In this document: one piece after another, positions 51,344-60,488 of the stretch | Layout of the letters: each line of letters begins with the position of its first letter | How positions within the stretch are numbered: the stretch's first letter is position 1 | NCBI GenBank assembly: GCA_028706745.1 | Contig: JAQTVM010000008.1 | Location: forward strand, 1 to 64,000 | DNA from: Candidatus Nanoarchaeia archaeon | Lineage (GTDB): Archaea; Nanobdellota; Nanobdellia; SCGC-AAA011-G17; GW2011-AR17 | DNA: 64,000 bases | Direction of reading: 5' to 3' | Notes under the pieces: generated by a model | The model's database searches: none | What the model saw: the letters and a program-made list of their open reading frames with translations, nothing else | Told to the model about the DNA's origin: nothing | Translations under genes and position numbers: made by a program

Positions 51344-53098
51344 TTAACAGATTATTTGGGTAATATATACTTCATAATCTTTAGAAACCGCAGCACTTAT
51401 TCCTTCGCGGTCATTATTAAGTTTCATAATTTTTTCTTTAGTTTCCGGTTGTAATAATAATCCCTTAACCACGATTGCAGCTATTTCGTTGATATTTAGC
51501 CAATCATATTCGTTATTAAAGATAGAATGATATGCTTTAGTACGAAAAATATTCACTTCCATTGGCGCGAACTCATTTTCACAGATGATTTTTTCTTCTT
51601 TTGCGAGGTCTATAAGACTTATTCCTGCTAGATTCGTAGCAGAAAAATATTTATTATTGGCCATCTCCAAACTATGTGTTCTAGCTAATCTTGCCATTTT
51701 CGAACTAATGCCTAATTCGGGCAATCTTAATTTACTTCTTTCGATGTTAATTAGCCTATGTATCTCTTCGGATAAGAAGTTCTGTTCGCTATAGGTTGGG
51801 AGAGAGTATTCTTCATTAATCTTTCTTTTCCCGATTGTTTCTTGATTTATATCCTCTTGATTGCCAAATAATAACACATTAGTATTATAATAAATCTCCA
51901 TTATTTGATCTATTAATGAGTTAAGGTTTTTTACATCCCGATTATAATCCAAAACATATGAATTATAGACATCTGCATCATCACAATAATAACTATCTGG
52001 CTCTTCCGAGTCACAATTGATACAATCAGTTTCGCACATCTTTTTTTCTAATACTAGTAACCTTCCTTTTATCGTTTGTAGCTGGCTATCTAACTCCTCT
52101 ATTAGTTTGTAATTTTTTCTTACCTTCGCAGCCAATTTTTTCCCGTAATTATTTTCGTAGTAAATATTATCTCCATCCGATATTTTAACATATCCTTCAA
52201 TTTTAATATCATTATCATTGCCAATTGGAGAAATTGCTGTAGACTCAATAAAACAGATTTCCTCACCATTATCGGCTATATTTCCTTCATTACACCCTAT
52301 GCCTGCAATAGCGTGTCTAGTTTCGTCACTCATACCAAAAATGATATAAGCCGTATAATTGAGCTCTTTTAATATCCCTGCTAAAATAACAGATTTGTCT
52401 AAGCAATTACCTCTTCCTTCATAGATTGTTTCATAAGGATAGCGATTAGGGCCTTCATCATTCCAATATGGAATTGACTGAACAAATAAAGAAGCAATCT
52501 CAACAAGTTCATCATTAGAATAATTTTTTAATCCTGAAAAATCTTGAGAAATCGCTTTCACAAATTTATTGTTATACTCATCTTTAAAATAACTTTGTTC
52601 ATATTCAGAGATATTCGTGGAAAAATAACATCCTTTCTCTTTTATTTCATTTGAGTAATCATAAACATCTTCAAAAAGATTAATATTATACACAAACTTT
52701 TTGCCCATATAATTAAATTCTAAAGGGTCACTAATCCTCCCTTTTGAAAAATTGATAGTAACATATTTTTCGCAATATTCTGAACAATTTTTATTTTCGC
52801 AATAATAACTATTTCCCCATCCTCTTATCGGCTCGCCTAGACTAGTAAGATTATAGCTCTCATATTCAGTATATAACCAATTGTGGAAAGGCACATAAAA
52901 TACTTTTGAAATTTCAAAATTTCCATTAGTATAATTTAAAAGTTCTCCGGGGTCTGTTCCAGCCTCAAAAAACTCGTTTGAAGTTTCTATTAATCCTGTT
53001 AACATAAAAAAAAGAGATAAAATAATCAATCCGATGAATACGGTTATGGATACTACCTTCACCTTTGGTTTTGATTGTGGCAATTTTTCATCTTTCAT
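51344..53098 (-). CDS. membrane-anchored transglutaminase-like plus CAP-domain protein
   Basis: 584 aa. N-terminal TM (VSITVFIGLIILSLFFML), extracellular body. A transglutaminase/protease-like core has Cys in GRGNCLDKSVILAG and His in TRHAIAGIGC. About residues 450-584 form a CAP/SCP-like domain (EIHRLINIERSKLRLPELG, RLARTHSLEMANN). AT-rich and solitary, so probably transferred. Possibly an envelope-processing enzyme. Confidence 0.68.
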   Translation of the reverse strand: MKDEKLPQSKPKVKVVSITVFIGLIILSLFFMLTGLIETSNEFFEAGTDPGELLNYTNGNFEISKVFYVPFHNWLYTEYESYNLTSLGEPIRGWGNSYYCENKNCSEYCEKYVTINFSKGRISDPLEFNYMGKKFVYNINLFEDVYDYSNEIKEKGCYFSTNISEYEQSYFKDEYNNKFVKAISQDFSGLKNYSNDELVEIASLFVQSIPYWNDEGPNRYPYETIYEGRGNCLDKSVILAGILKELNYTAYIIFGMSDETRHAIAGIGCNEGNIADNGEEICFIESTAISPIGNDNDIKIEGYVKISDGDNIYYENNYGKKLAAKVRKNYKLIEELDSQLQTIKGRLLVLEKKMCETDCINCDSEEPDSYYCDDADVYNSYVLDYNRDVKNLNSLIDQIMEIYYNTNVLLFGNQEDINQETIGKRKINEEYSLPTYSEQNFLSEEIHRLINIERSKLRLPELGISSKMARLARTHSLEMANNKYFSATNLAGISLIDLAKEEKIICENEFAPMEVNIFRTKAYHSIFNNEYDWLNINEIAAIVVKGLLLQPETKEKIMKLNNDREGISAAVSKDYEVYITQIIC

Positions 53099-53200
53099 CT
53101 TATATGCCTTATTCTCCGGAAATAATAATGCTCCAACTTAACAATATTTGTATATATAATTATATATAATACAGTTTATATGCTTTCGTCTTGTAGTGCC

Positions 53201-54451
53201 TTAGGCAATTAGATAATTGGCAGTTGCTTTCTTAATCTTGACATTTGCTTTCTGCCCCAAACTAAACTTTCCTTTAGCTACAACCAATGCATACGAATCA
53301 GTTCTTCCCAGGCAGACATTATTCTCCCTTTTTCCATCAATAAGAATATTCATTTCCTTGCCAACTGCCTTTTTCTTCTCGTCTAAAGCAATCTTCCTGA
53401 ACACTTTCAGCATCCTGCTGCACCTGTCGCTCAAAACCTCGCTTCTTAATTGCTTCATTTCTCCCGCTTTTGTGAAAGGCATTGCCCAATACCTGTTTAA
53501 ATTCATTACAGAGGGCTTTATTTTCTTAATTATCTTTACTGACTCAAGAAAATCCTTTTCAGTTTCAGAGGGAAAGCCAACAATAATGTCAGTGGCTATT
53601 GCAATATCCGGAATTGCTTTTCTGAATTTTTCAACAATTAAGATGATTTCCCCTGCAGTGTAATGCCTGTTCATTTCATTAAGCACCTTGCTGCTTCCTG
53701 ACTGTATTGGAATATGCAAAAAGCGGAACATCTTTTCATTCTTAAATACCTTAATTAATTCATTAGCATATTCCTTCACAAACCCGGGATTAGCCATCCC
53801 CAGCCTTACCTTGAATTCTCCCTTTACTTCAAGCACTTTTGAAAGCAGCGAAGGCAAATCACTTCCGATGTCCATTCCATAACAGCCTGTGTCCTGCGCA
53901 GTAATCCATATTTCCCTGCAGCCTTCTTTTACAGCATTCTCAACTTCTTTCACAATGTCTTCGGCAGGATAAGAAATCAATTCACCCTTAATCGCCTTTA
54001 CAGCGCAGTAAGAGCATTGCCCCAAGCATCCGGTGCTTACCGGCAGTATCCCTATTGCCTTATTCTTCCTGATGCGCGGCAGGCAAATCTTTTTTTCTGC
54101 TTTCTTCTCAATAATCTCATTTCTTTTCCCTTTCAAAAGCTCTTCAACAGCGCCGCAAATCAATGCAATGTTATGCGTGCTTACAACTGAGGCAGAAGGA
54201 AACTCTTTTCTTATCTTTGGAAGCTGGTAAGAAGGCACGCATCCTGCAAAAATAACCTTCTCTTTTGCTTTTCTTGCGGCATTTAATCCCTTGTTAAAGC
54301 TCGGACCTTTCACATTGCATATGCTGATAATGGCAATATCCTCATTAGAATCAACAATATCGTGCCCTGCCTCTTTCAATAAGCCCGCCATTATTTCTGA
54401 CTCAGCCAAATTATTGCTGCATCCGAATGCAATAAGCTTAATCCTTGCCAT
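53201..54451 (-). CDS. tRNA t6A37 methylthiotransferase (eMtaB/CDKAL1-like)
   Basis: 416 aa. N-terminal UPF0004 domain with cluster Cys in FGCSNNLAES, SICNVKG and AGCVPSYQ; radical-SAM CLGQCSYCAVK; C-terminal TRAM domain (about 355-416, GQKANVKIKKAT). Adds a methylthio group to t6A37 of tRNAs reading ANN codons, which would include the UAU-anticodon tRNA-Ile here. Two bp from the ThiI-like gene. Confidence 0.9.
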   Translation of the reverse strand: MARIKLIAFGCSNNLAESEIMAGLLKEAGHDIVDSNEDIAIISICNVKGPSFNKGLNAARKAKEKVIFAGCVPSYQLPKIRKEFPSASVVSTHNIALICGAVEELLKGKRNEIIEKKAEKKICLPRIRKNKAIGILPVSTGCLGQCSYCAVKAIKGELISYPAEDIVKEVENAVKEGCREIWITAQDTGCYGMDIGSDLPSLLSKVLEVKGEFKVRLGMANPGFVKEYANELIKVFKNEKMFRFLHIPIQSGSSKVLNEMNRHYTAGEIILIVEKFRKAIPDIAIATDIIVGFPSETEKDFLESVKIIKKIKPSVMNLNRYWAMPFTKAGEMKQLRSEVLSDRCSRMLKVFRKIALDEKKKAVGKEMNILIDGKRENNVCLGRTDSYALVVAKGKFSLGQKANVKIKKATANYLIA

Positions 54452-54453
54452 AT

Positions 54454-55212
54454 TTACTCCATAATTAAAGGGCGCAACACAGGAACATTGTAATCTCTTT
54501 GCTTAAAAGTGCTTAATGTGTCTGAAACAACAACTGCTTCTGCGTATTTTGGGACGCTTTTTGTTATTTTCAGCCTTAAGCCGTTCATTTCCTTTTCAAG
54601 CTCTTCAGCAGGAATATTTGCCTTATTGACAAAAACAACATCGCACCCCCTTTTCATCATAAGCTTTGCCGCCTTTATCGCATTCCTGTCTTCAACAAGG
54701 ACAGCAACAATCCCTGTGATTCCTGCAGGAATTCCCCCTGCGCCTTCTATTTTTTTATTGAATATGTATGCCTTCTTGTTTACAATCTCAACGCCGATGT
54801 CAACATCCGGATTCTTCAGGCTGACTTTTGCGTTTGTCTTGTCAACCACATACGCTCCTATGTCCTTGTTCATTTCAAGAGAAGTGCCAAGCTTTTTTTC
54901 CATTCTCTGGCTTGATACCCTGAATGTGCCTTTTGTGTAATGCTTCAAGGCCTCTTCTTTTATCCTGCCAATGTCAATTTCAGTTTCAACAGCAGGGCTT
55001 ATTGACACAATGCCGTAAACATCCGCAAGGCAGCCGCAGTCATCATTGCTGTAAACAATAATCCTGCCAAATGTTCTTTTCACTTCGCTGAAAGCAGTTT
55101 TGTGCGCTTTAAGGCAGAGCTTTATGTTTCTGACAAGCATTTCCTCAAAATCTATCCTATTCCTGCCCTTAAGCGCAATCTCGCCATATCTTACAATATA
55201 TGCTTTCGTCAT
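54454..55212 (-). CDS. ThiI-like THUMP protein with degenerate PP-loop
   Basis: 252 aa. N-terminal ferredoxin-like and THUMP domains (YIVRYGEIALKGRNR...) match ThiI; then GGIPAGITGIVAVLV reaches the point where ThiI has SGGIDSP, but here reads VEDRNAIKA. The rest (ADTLSTFKQRDYN, VLRPLI) keeps shortened ThiI traits. So tRNA binding is likely but ATP-driven thiolation is not. Pair with the methylthiotransferase. Confidence 0.8.
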   Translation of the reverse strand: MTKAYIVRYGEIALKGRNRIDFEEMLVRNIKLCLKAHKTAFSEVKRTFGRIIVYSNDDCGCLADVYGIVSISPAVETEIDIGRIKEEALKHYTKGTFRVSSQRMEKKLGTSLEMNKDIGAYVVDKTNAKVSLKNPDVDIGVEIVNKKAYIFNKKIEGAGGIPAGITGIVAVLVEDRNAIKAAKLMMKRGCDVVFVNKANIPAEELEKEMNGLRLKITKSVPKYAEAVVVSDTLSTFKQRDYNVPVLRPLIME

Positions 55213-55241
55213 AGCGCTTTAAAGAACTAAGGGGGTTTAAA

Positions 55242-56207
55242 TTACTTTCTTTCAATTGCAAACTCAATCAGCTTATTAAGAAGGCTTACATAGCTCATGC
55301 CCATAAGGTTTGCTGACTTTACAAAATCAGAATCGTCTGCAATATAGCAGTTCGGGTTAAGGTCTATCACATAAACATTGTTGTCCTTGTCAACTCTGAC
55401 GTCAACAGAAGCATATCCTGCGCAGCCGATTGCCTTGTAAACGCCTTTCCCGATTCCCTCTATTTTCTTTTTCAGCTTAGGGTCAATGTTTTCAACAACC
55501 ATGGAGTCCGTGTTCTTGAATACATTGCTGTTTTTGCTCCATTTTGCCTTGTATGAAAGTATTTTTGGAAGATCTTTTTCATAAGTGCTGTAGTCTATCT
55601 CAAGAAAAGGCAGGGCTATCGGCTCCTTGTTTCCAATTAGGGGAATGTAAAATTCCCTTCCTTCAATGTATTTTTCCACAATAACAGGGCATTTGCATTC
55701 TTCAATGACTTCCTTTATTCTTTTGCGCAGTTTTTCTTCCGTGTTTACGACATTTTCAATTTCAATGCCGCTGCTTGCATGCCCTATTGTCGGCTTGATT
55801 ATCCATTGTGATTCAGATGACACTGTTATTTTTAGGTCCTCGTCGCCTGTTTCAAAAAGCTGGAAGTCGGGTGTTGGAACCCCGTTTTCAATAAGCCTTT
55901 CCTTTATCAGCAGCTTGCTTGAGCTAAGCTCCATTATTTCTGCCGTGTTGCCTGTAAACGGAATTTTTGCAGATGCAAGCATTGACGGAACAATGGGTTC
56001 ATCCCTTATGTCCTCAAATCCGTCGCAAAGATTGAATGCAACATCATATCCTTCAAGCTGAAGTGGCTTTGACTTGTCAAAAAGCACTGCTGTCGCCCCG
56101 TGCCCTGTTTTTTTTATTTCAGAAATTATAATCTTGTCAACAGGCCAGAATCTTTCTTCCACAGTTCCATTGTTAAACCTTGGCGAGCATAAAACCAATA
56201 CATTCAT
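55242..56207 (-). CDS. ATP-grasp ligase, D-Ala-D-Ala ligase-like
   Basis: 321 aa. VAFNLCDGF...VPSMLASAKIPFTG, KPTIGHASSGI, the Glu pair VIVEKYIEGREFYI and metal-binding YVIDLNPN match the Ddl branch of ATP-grasp enzymes. With no peptidoglycan expected, it probably joins other amino-acid-type substrates. It is 29 bp before ThiI-like on the same strand. Confidence 0.8.
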   Translation of the reverse strand: MNVLVLCSPRFNNGTVEERFWPVDKIIISEIKKTGHGATAVLFDKSKPLQLEGYDVAFNLCDGFEDIRDEPIVPSMLASAKIPFTGNTAEIMELSSSKLLIKERLIENGVPTPDFQLFETGDEDLKITVSSESQWIIKPTIGHASSGIEIENVVNTEEKLRKRIKEVIEECKCPVIVEKYIEGREFYIPLIGNKEPIALPFLEIDYSTYEKDLPKILSYKAKWSKNSNVFKNTDSMVVENIDPKLKKKIEGIGKGVYKAIGCAGYASVDVRVDKDNNVYVIDLNPNCYIADDSDFVKSANLMGMSYVSLLNKLIEFAIERK

Positions 56208-56372
56208 TTTTTATTTTTTCCCGTTGTCAAATTTTTTGAAATATTTTTCTTTTATTTCTATGATTTATGAGCACTTTATTCTATATAAACATTTCTTTTT
56301 TCAGAATTTTTGAAAAAGTTTTGTGTAACGCGGATATTTTTCATAATTTTCTCAAAAAGAGGAAATATTTTT
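56208..56372. other. AT-rich intergenic stretch, no feature
   Basis: 165 bp of T-rich DNA separating the ATP-grasp gene and the repeat-protein operon; no gene, RNA or repeat seen apart from possible T-run termination. Confidence 0.4.
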
Positions 56373-57023
56373 TTAAAACTGCGAAATGTCCGGCGATAAA
56401 ACAGGCGTATTGTTCATTCCGAGAATTGTTTCTATCTCCTTTTGCACTTTCATATTTCCCTCATAGCTCCCTTCAATTATGCCTTTCCTGAATTCCGCAT
56501 ACTCAATGATTCTTCTGGACAGCATTTCATCTATTGAGAGTATCTTGTTCTTCGGGTCTATCCTCAGCCATCTTCCCTTCAGCTCATCCACTTTATTGAA
56601 ATCAGAAAATTTTTTAATTAAGTTAAGCAATGACTCTAAGCTATTAAATCTGCAAACAGCAATATTCTCTCCCGTCTTAACAGAATTGCCAGTAATCGCA
56701 TAGCGCAGTGAGGGGATTATAATCGTCCTGAGCTCTTCTGCAGTTTCAGCAGGCCATCCGTCTTCCATCATTGTTTCATACATTCTTATGCGCAAATGCA
56801 GATAGCATTTGGGGAAAACCAAAGCAGCTTTCCTGCGGACAGAGTCATACTCCTCTCCAATCTCATTCTTCAGGAGTTCAGCGCCTTCCTTGTTTGCGTC
56901 CAATACCCCGAGCAAGTCAGAAAGCTCCTTCCTGTCGGGATTCTCAGCAGAGAGAATTGCTCTTGCCGCTTCATAAGCCGCCTTTGCAACGCCGTACTCG
57001 CTTATCCCTTTAAGGCTTGTCAT
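56373..57023 (-). CDS. 216-aa helical protein, third gene of operon
   Basis: Opens SLKGISEYGVAKAAYEAA, closely like the middle gene (LKGISEYGGVKAAQ), then GAELLKNEIGEEYDSV matches GAEMLRRENQEEFDKV. So the two share an N-terminal module and then differ. Starts in a 4-bp overlap with the middle gene. All helical; unknown function. Confidence 0.6.
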   Translation of the reverse strand: MTSLKGISEYGVAKAAYEAARAILSAENPDRKELSDLLGVLDANKEGAELLKNEIGEEYDSVRRKAALVFPKCYLHLRIRMYETMMEDGWPAETAEELRTIIIPSLRYAITGNSVKTGENIAVCRFNSLESLLNLIKKFSDFNKVDELKGRWLRIDPKNKILSIDEMLSRRIIEYAEFRKGIIEGSYEGNMKVQKEIETILGMNNTPVLSPDISQF

Positions 57024-57979
57024 ATTGCCTCCAGCCGCGCGCCTTCACGGACTGCGAAGTGCAAAGCAATCAGGGCATTAGAATATGTCCATAATCCTGC
57101 ATTTCCAACGCCTGCTTTATACAATTCTCCATCTCTTCCTATTCTGGATTCAATTCCCTCAATAATTCTGTCTGCATTATCCCTTTTTTCAGTAACTGCA
57201 AAATACAAAGCCATCACGGCATTAGTGTATGTCCATAATCTTGCATCATCCCTGCCTGCTTTATACAATTCTCCGTCTCTTCCGATTCTGGATTCAATTC
57301 CTGCAATAATCCTTTCCGCGTTATCTTTTTTTCCTGTGGCAGCAAAATACAAAGCCATTATGGCATTAGGGACTGTACATATTTTTGCATTTCCAACGCT
57401 TGTTTTATACAATTCCCCGTCTCTTCCGATTCTGGATTCAATTCCCGCAATAATCCTTTCAGCATTATCTTTTTTTCCCGTAGCGGCAAAATACAAAGCC
57501 ATCAGGGCAGTATCATCTGTCCATAATTCTGCATTTCCAACGCCTACTTTATACAATTCCCCGTCTCTTCCGATTCTGGATTCAATTCCCTCAATAATCC
57601 TTTCCGCGTTATCTTTTTTTCCTGTGGCGGCAAAATACAAAGCCAATAGAGCATTAGCATATGTCCATAATTCTGCATTTCCAACGCCGCATTTATACAA
57701 TTCCCCGTTTCTTCCAATCCTTGTCTCAATTGAGTCTATGATATACTCTGATTTCCTGAATCTATGGGGGTTATTTTCAGCCAATACTTCATCAGCAGCG
57801 TTCTGCACTTTGTCAAACTCTTCCTGGTTCTCCCTTCTGAGCATCTCAGCTCCTGCCTCGTGTCCTGAGATGTATGCCCTTAAGTCAGCAGCTCTTTCCA
57901 GAATCTCCTTTAATTCATCCTGCGCAGCCTTCACTCCGCCGTATTCGCTTATTCCCTTCAGGCTTTTTTCCATTTTCAC
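57020..57979 (-). CDS. protein with five 48-aa tandem repeats
   Basis: 319 aa. The N-terminal module (about 1-75) is shared with the neighbour. Then five copies of a 48-residue unit with GRDGELYK, VGNAELWT and ALMALYFAATGKKDNAERII, almost identical in sequence; the DNA repeats are 144 bp. Two helices per unit and Gly-x-LY turns suggest an alpha/alpha toroid or solenoid. ATGA overlaps on both sides. Confidence 0.7.
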   Translation of the reverse strand: MKMEKSLKGISEYGGVKAAQDELKEILERAADLRAYISGHEAGAEMLRRENQEEFDKVQNAADEVLAENNPHRFRKSEYIIDSIETRIGRNGELYKCGVGNAELWTYANALLALYFAATGKKDNAERIIEGIESRIGRDGELYKVGVGNAELWTDDTALMALYFAATGKKDNAERIIAGIESRIGRDGELYKTSVGNAKICTVPNAIMALYFAATGKKDNAERIIAGIESRIGRDGELYKAGRDDARLWTYTNAVMALYFAVTEKRDNADRIIEGIESRIGRDGELYKAGVGNAGLWTYSNALIALHFAVREGARLEAI

Positions 57980-59307
57980 GCTTTTCGCCTTTCAATCACT
58001 ATTGGCTCTGCAGCAACAAATTCAACAGGCTCAGGAGCTGCAAGCACTGCGTCTGCCTCTGCTGTCCTGCCGGCATACAGCTTCTTCACTTCTTCTGCGC
58101 CTTCCTCAAAAGCCTCTGCAGCAATCCTTGAATCCCTCTGCGCGTCAATGCACCTTGCGATTGCAGCCTGCGCCTCTGCATTTGCCTCGACATTCCTTGC
58201 CCTGAGCTTGTTCATGCCGAGTATTTTTGCAGAAGACTCGGCAAACCTTGCCATTGAGTCATACCTCATCCTTGCTCCGTCAATGTGCTTTAAAGTGGGA
58301 AGCCATGTCTGGCTTAGCTCGTCCATCTGCTCCTCAATCAGCTTCTGCTGCTCGACAACAGACTCAAGCTCCTGCCTTGAAAGCTCGAGGTTTGCATTGC
58401 AGTTCATTACTAAAAGCTGCTTCTGCGCAGTCATCTCTGAAAGCGCGTCTGCGATTATTTTCCTGCCGCTTGCGGATTCCAAGGACGGAAGAAGCTCTTT
58501 CTTGAGCTCAATTGGAAGCATGTCCTGAATCTGCAATTTTTGTGCGCTGTCAATACTGCTGTACTGCCTGAGCGCGCCAAGCAAATCTTTGTATTCAGGC
58601 AGCCCTCCCTGCGCAAATCTTGCTTCTGCCTTTTTTATGAACATTTTCTGCATCATTGAGTCTGAAACAAGCTCTTTCATTGCGTCAAACACAGAAAGGA
58701 AAACCTGCTTCCTCTCTTCCTCTGAAAGGACAGAATAATCTGACAGCTGCCCGAGAATCTTTTCATTTGCAGCAACCAGAAGCGGAACTTCCTCAGCCGC
58801 CTTTTCCAGTGATGTTATGCCTGCCTCAAGCTCTTTCTGCCTTGACTTCAGCCCTGCATAATCCTTGTATGTTTTTGAAATTATGTCAGGCAAGTCCCTG
58901 AACATCTCGTATCCCTCAAGGACAATGTCCCTTGTTGTGACAATTGATTCAAGCAGGTCAGTCCGTTCTGAAGAAGGTATTGGGACAACAATCTTGTCTT
59001 TCCATCCCTTGTGCCTTCTTCTGTCCAACATTCTCTGAATCCACGGATGCTTTTGCTTGTAATCCTGAATTGCCTTTTTTACAGCGTCTGCATAGGCGTC
59101 AATATCTGCTGCCTTGAAATCATCAATGTCTTTTTGTTTTGCCGCCTCATACAGCTTTGTGACTGCGTCAACCTGGTCAGAAGGAATTTTGTATTTTGCA
59201 ACCCTCCTTTCAAGAGCGTCAACCTGCAAGCCGTACATTGAAGAAGCAGGCACGATTGCTGTCTGCGGCGCTTTTATTTTTTCGTGATACCCTATTATCA
59301 TTGCCAT
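57976..59307 (-). CDS. 443-aa coiled-coil protein, first gene of operon
   Basis: Long Ala/Glu/Lys/Gln heptads through most of the protein, e.g. YAGLKSRQKELEAGITSLEK and ELSRQELESVVEQQKLIEEQ. No TM segment. GGGGGT ribosome site and TATA box TTTATATAGG precede the start at 59307. Resembles toxic-anion-resistance or filament scaffolds only in general shape. Unknown. Confidence 0.65.
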   Translation of the reverse strand: MAMIIGYHEKIKAPQTAIVPASSMYGLQVDALERRVAKYKIPSDQVDAVTKLYEAAKQKDIDDFKAADIDAYADAVKKAIQDYKQKHPWIQRMLDRRRHKGWKDKIVVPIPSSERTDLLESIVTTRDIVLEGYEMFRDLPDIISKTYKDYAGLKSRQKELEAGITSLEKAAEEVPLLVAANEKILGQLSDYSVLSEEERKQVFLSVFDAMKELVSDSMMQKMFIKKAEARFAQGGLPEYKDLLGALRQYSSIDSAQKLQIQDMLPIELKKELLPSLESASGRKIIADALSEMTAQKQLLVMNCNANLELSRQELESVVEQQKLIEEQMDELSQTWLPTLKHIDGARMRYDSMARFAESSAKILGMNKLRARNVEANAEAQAAIARCIDAQRDSRIAAEAFEEGAEEVKKLYAGRTAEADAVLAAPEPVEFVAAEPIVIERRKA

Positions 59308-59495
59308 ATTTTATACCCCCTGAACATGAATTTTTAGTTTATTTCAAGGTATTTCACCCCTATATAAACCTTTCGCACATTTGACTTTTAATTAGTGGTT
59401 ACAAATAAACATGAGCCAAAAAACAGGAATCCTGCAGCGCAAAGCATCTTTTCAATGCATAGCAAACTTTTTATATGCTCAAATCCATTAATTCT

Positions 59496-60011
59496 ATGAA
59501 CAAAATGAAGGGAAACATATTCTTAATTACAGGAAACGGCGCAGGAAAAACAGCTTCTGCCTTGGGAATGGCCTTGAGAGCCTGCGGGCATAAGCAATCT
59601 GTTATTATGGTGCAGTTCATGAAAGGAAGGAAGGACATAGGTGAATATAAAATACAGCCGCAATTGAAAACATTCAAGGTTTACCAGTTTGGAAGAAAGA
59701 ATTTTGTTGATCTTAAGCATCCGGAGCTTGAAGACTTGAAGCTTGCGGCAAAAGGGCTGGAGTTTATCAGGAAAATCAAGAAATGGCCTGAGGTTTTGAT
59801 TATTGACGAGCTGAACCTTGCAATATCAACAGGAATGCTCAAGGCAGAGGAAGTGATTTCTGTATTGAATAAAATCCCTGCAAAATGCTCTGTTTTCATC
59901 ACAGGAAGGTATGCGTCCCCAAAGATGATGGAATTTGCAGATTACGTGAATGAAATCCTGTTGATTAAGGCGCCCAAAGAGATGAAGACGAGAAAGGGCA
60001 TTGAGTTCTAA
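59496..60011 (+). CDS. cobA: cob(I)alamin adenosyltransferase (CobA/BtuR type)
   Basis: 171 aa from ATG 59496; TATA CTTTTTATATGC is 25 bp upstream, and the track ATG at 59475 lies within it. P-loop TGNGAGKTASALGMALRA, then VQFMKGRKDIGEY, a Walker B-like LIIDELNLAI and ITGRYASP. Makes adenosylcobalamin from salvaged corrinoid. Confidence 0.85.
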   Translation: MNKMKGNIFLITGNGAGKTASALGMALRACGHKQSVIMVQFMKGRKDIGEYKIQPQLKTFKVYQFGRKNFVDLKHPELEDLKLAAKGLEFIRKIKKWPEVLIIDELNLAISTGMLKAEEVISVLNKIPAKCSVFITGRYASPKMMEFADYVNEILLIKAPKEMKTRKGIEF

Positions 60012-60057
60012 TGAATATAAAAAGAAATTAAAAAAAGAAAAAAAACTAAAGAAGGCT

Positions 60058-60318
60058 TTATCTCCTTCTTCCCGGCTTTGCCATCTTGGCTCTTGCTGCG
60101 TTCATTGCCTTGTCGACATAATACAGCCAGCCAGACTCTCTCTTAAGTCCGCACTTGTGCATGACTTCCTGCTTGGGCTTTGCTTTCTTCTTTCCGCCGC
60201 CCCTTGCCATCTTGGCTCTTGCCAGGTTGCCTTTCTTGTCAATGAAGTAGAGGAATCCTTTCTCTCTCTTCATTCCCGGGTGTTTGCATAAAACTTCTCC
60301 CATTTTGTTTTCCTCCAT
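60058..60318 (-). CDS. 86-aa basic protein with internal duplication
   Basis: Two 32-residue units: KREKGFLYFIDKKGNLARAK and KRESGWLYYVDKAMNAARAK, each with a preceding C/H pair, joined by GGGKKK. Strongly basic, ends GRRR. Probably binds RNA or DNA. The start may be the second Met (MGEVLC). Unrecognised. Confidence 0.6.
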   Translation of the reverse strand: MEENKMGEVLCKHPGMKREKGFLYFIDKKGNLARAKMARGGGKKKAKPKQEVMHKCGLKRESGWLYYVDKAMNAARAKMAKPGRRR

Positions 60319-60488
60319 TTTTTTTGTTAAGCATTCACGGTTTCCGTGCTTGCCTCTGCCCCCGCATTATCGCCGAGGTTAATAGAATTATGGGCAAGCC
60401 TGTTTATAAACATTGTGGTTTTATCGAGGGGAGGACGAGGGGGAAAAGCCCGGCAAGGTTTATAAAGCAGTTACTTCTCTACGAGAGT

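Noticed and set aside
57020-57979. 144-bp tandem repeats as a possible CRISPR array
   Set aside because: Repeats keep frame, have no unique spacers and encode a continuous protein.
56796-58205. 469-aa plus-strand ORF
   Set aside because: Exact shadow of the repeat-protein operon; its own repeats mirror the minus-strand units.
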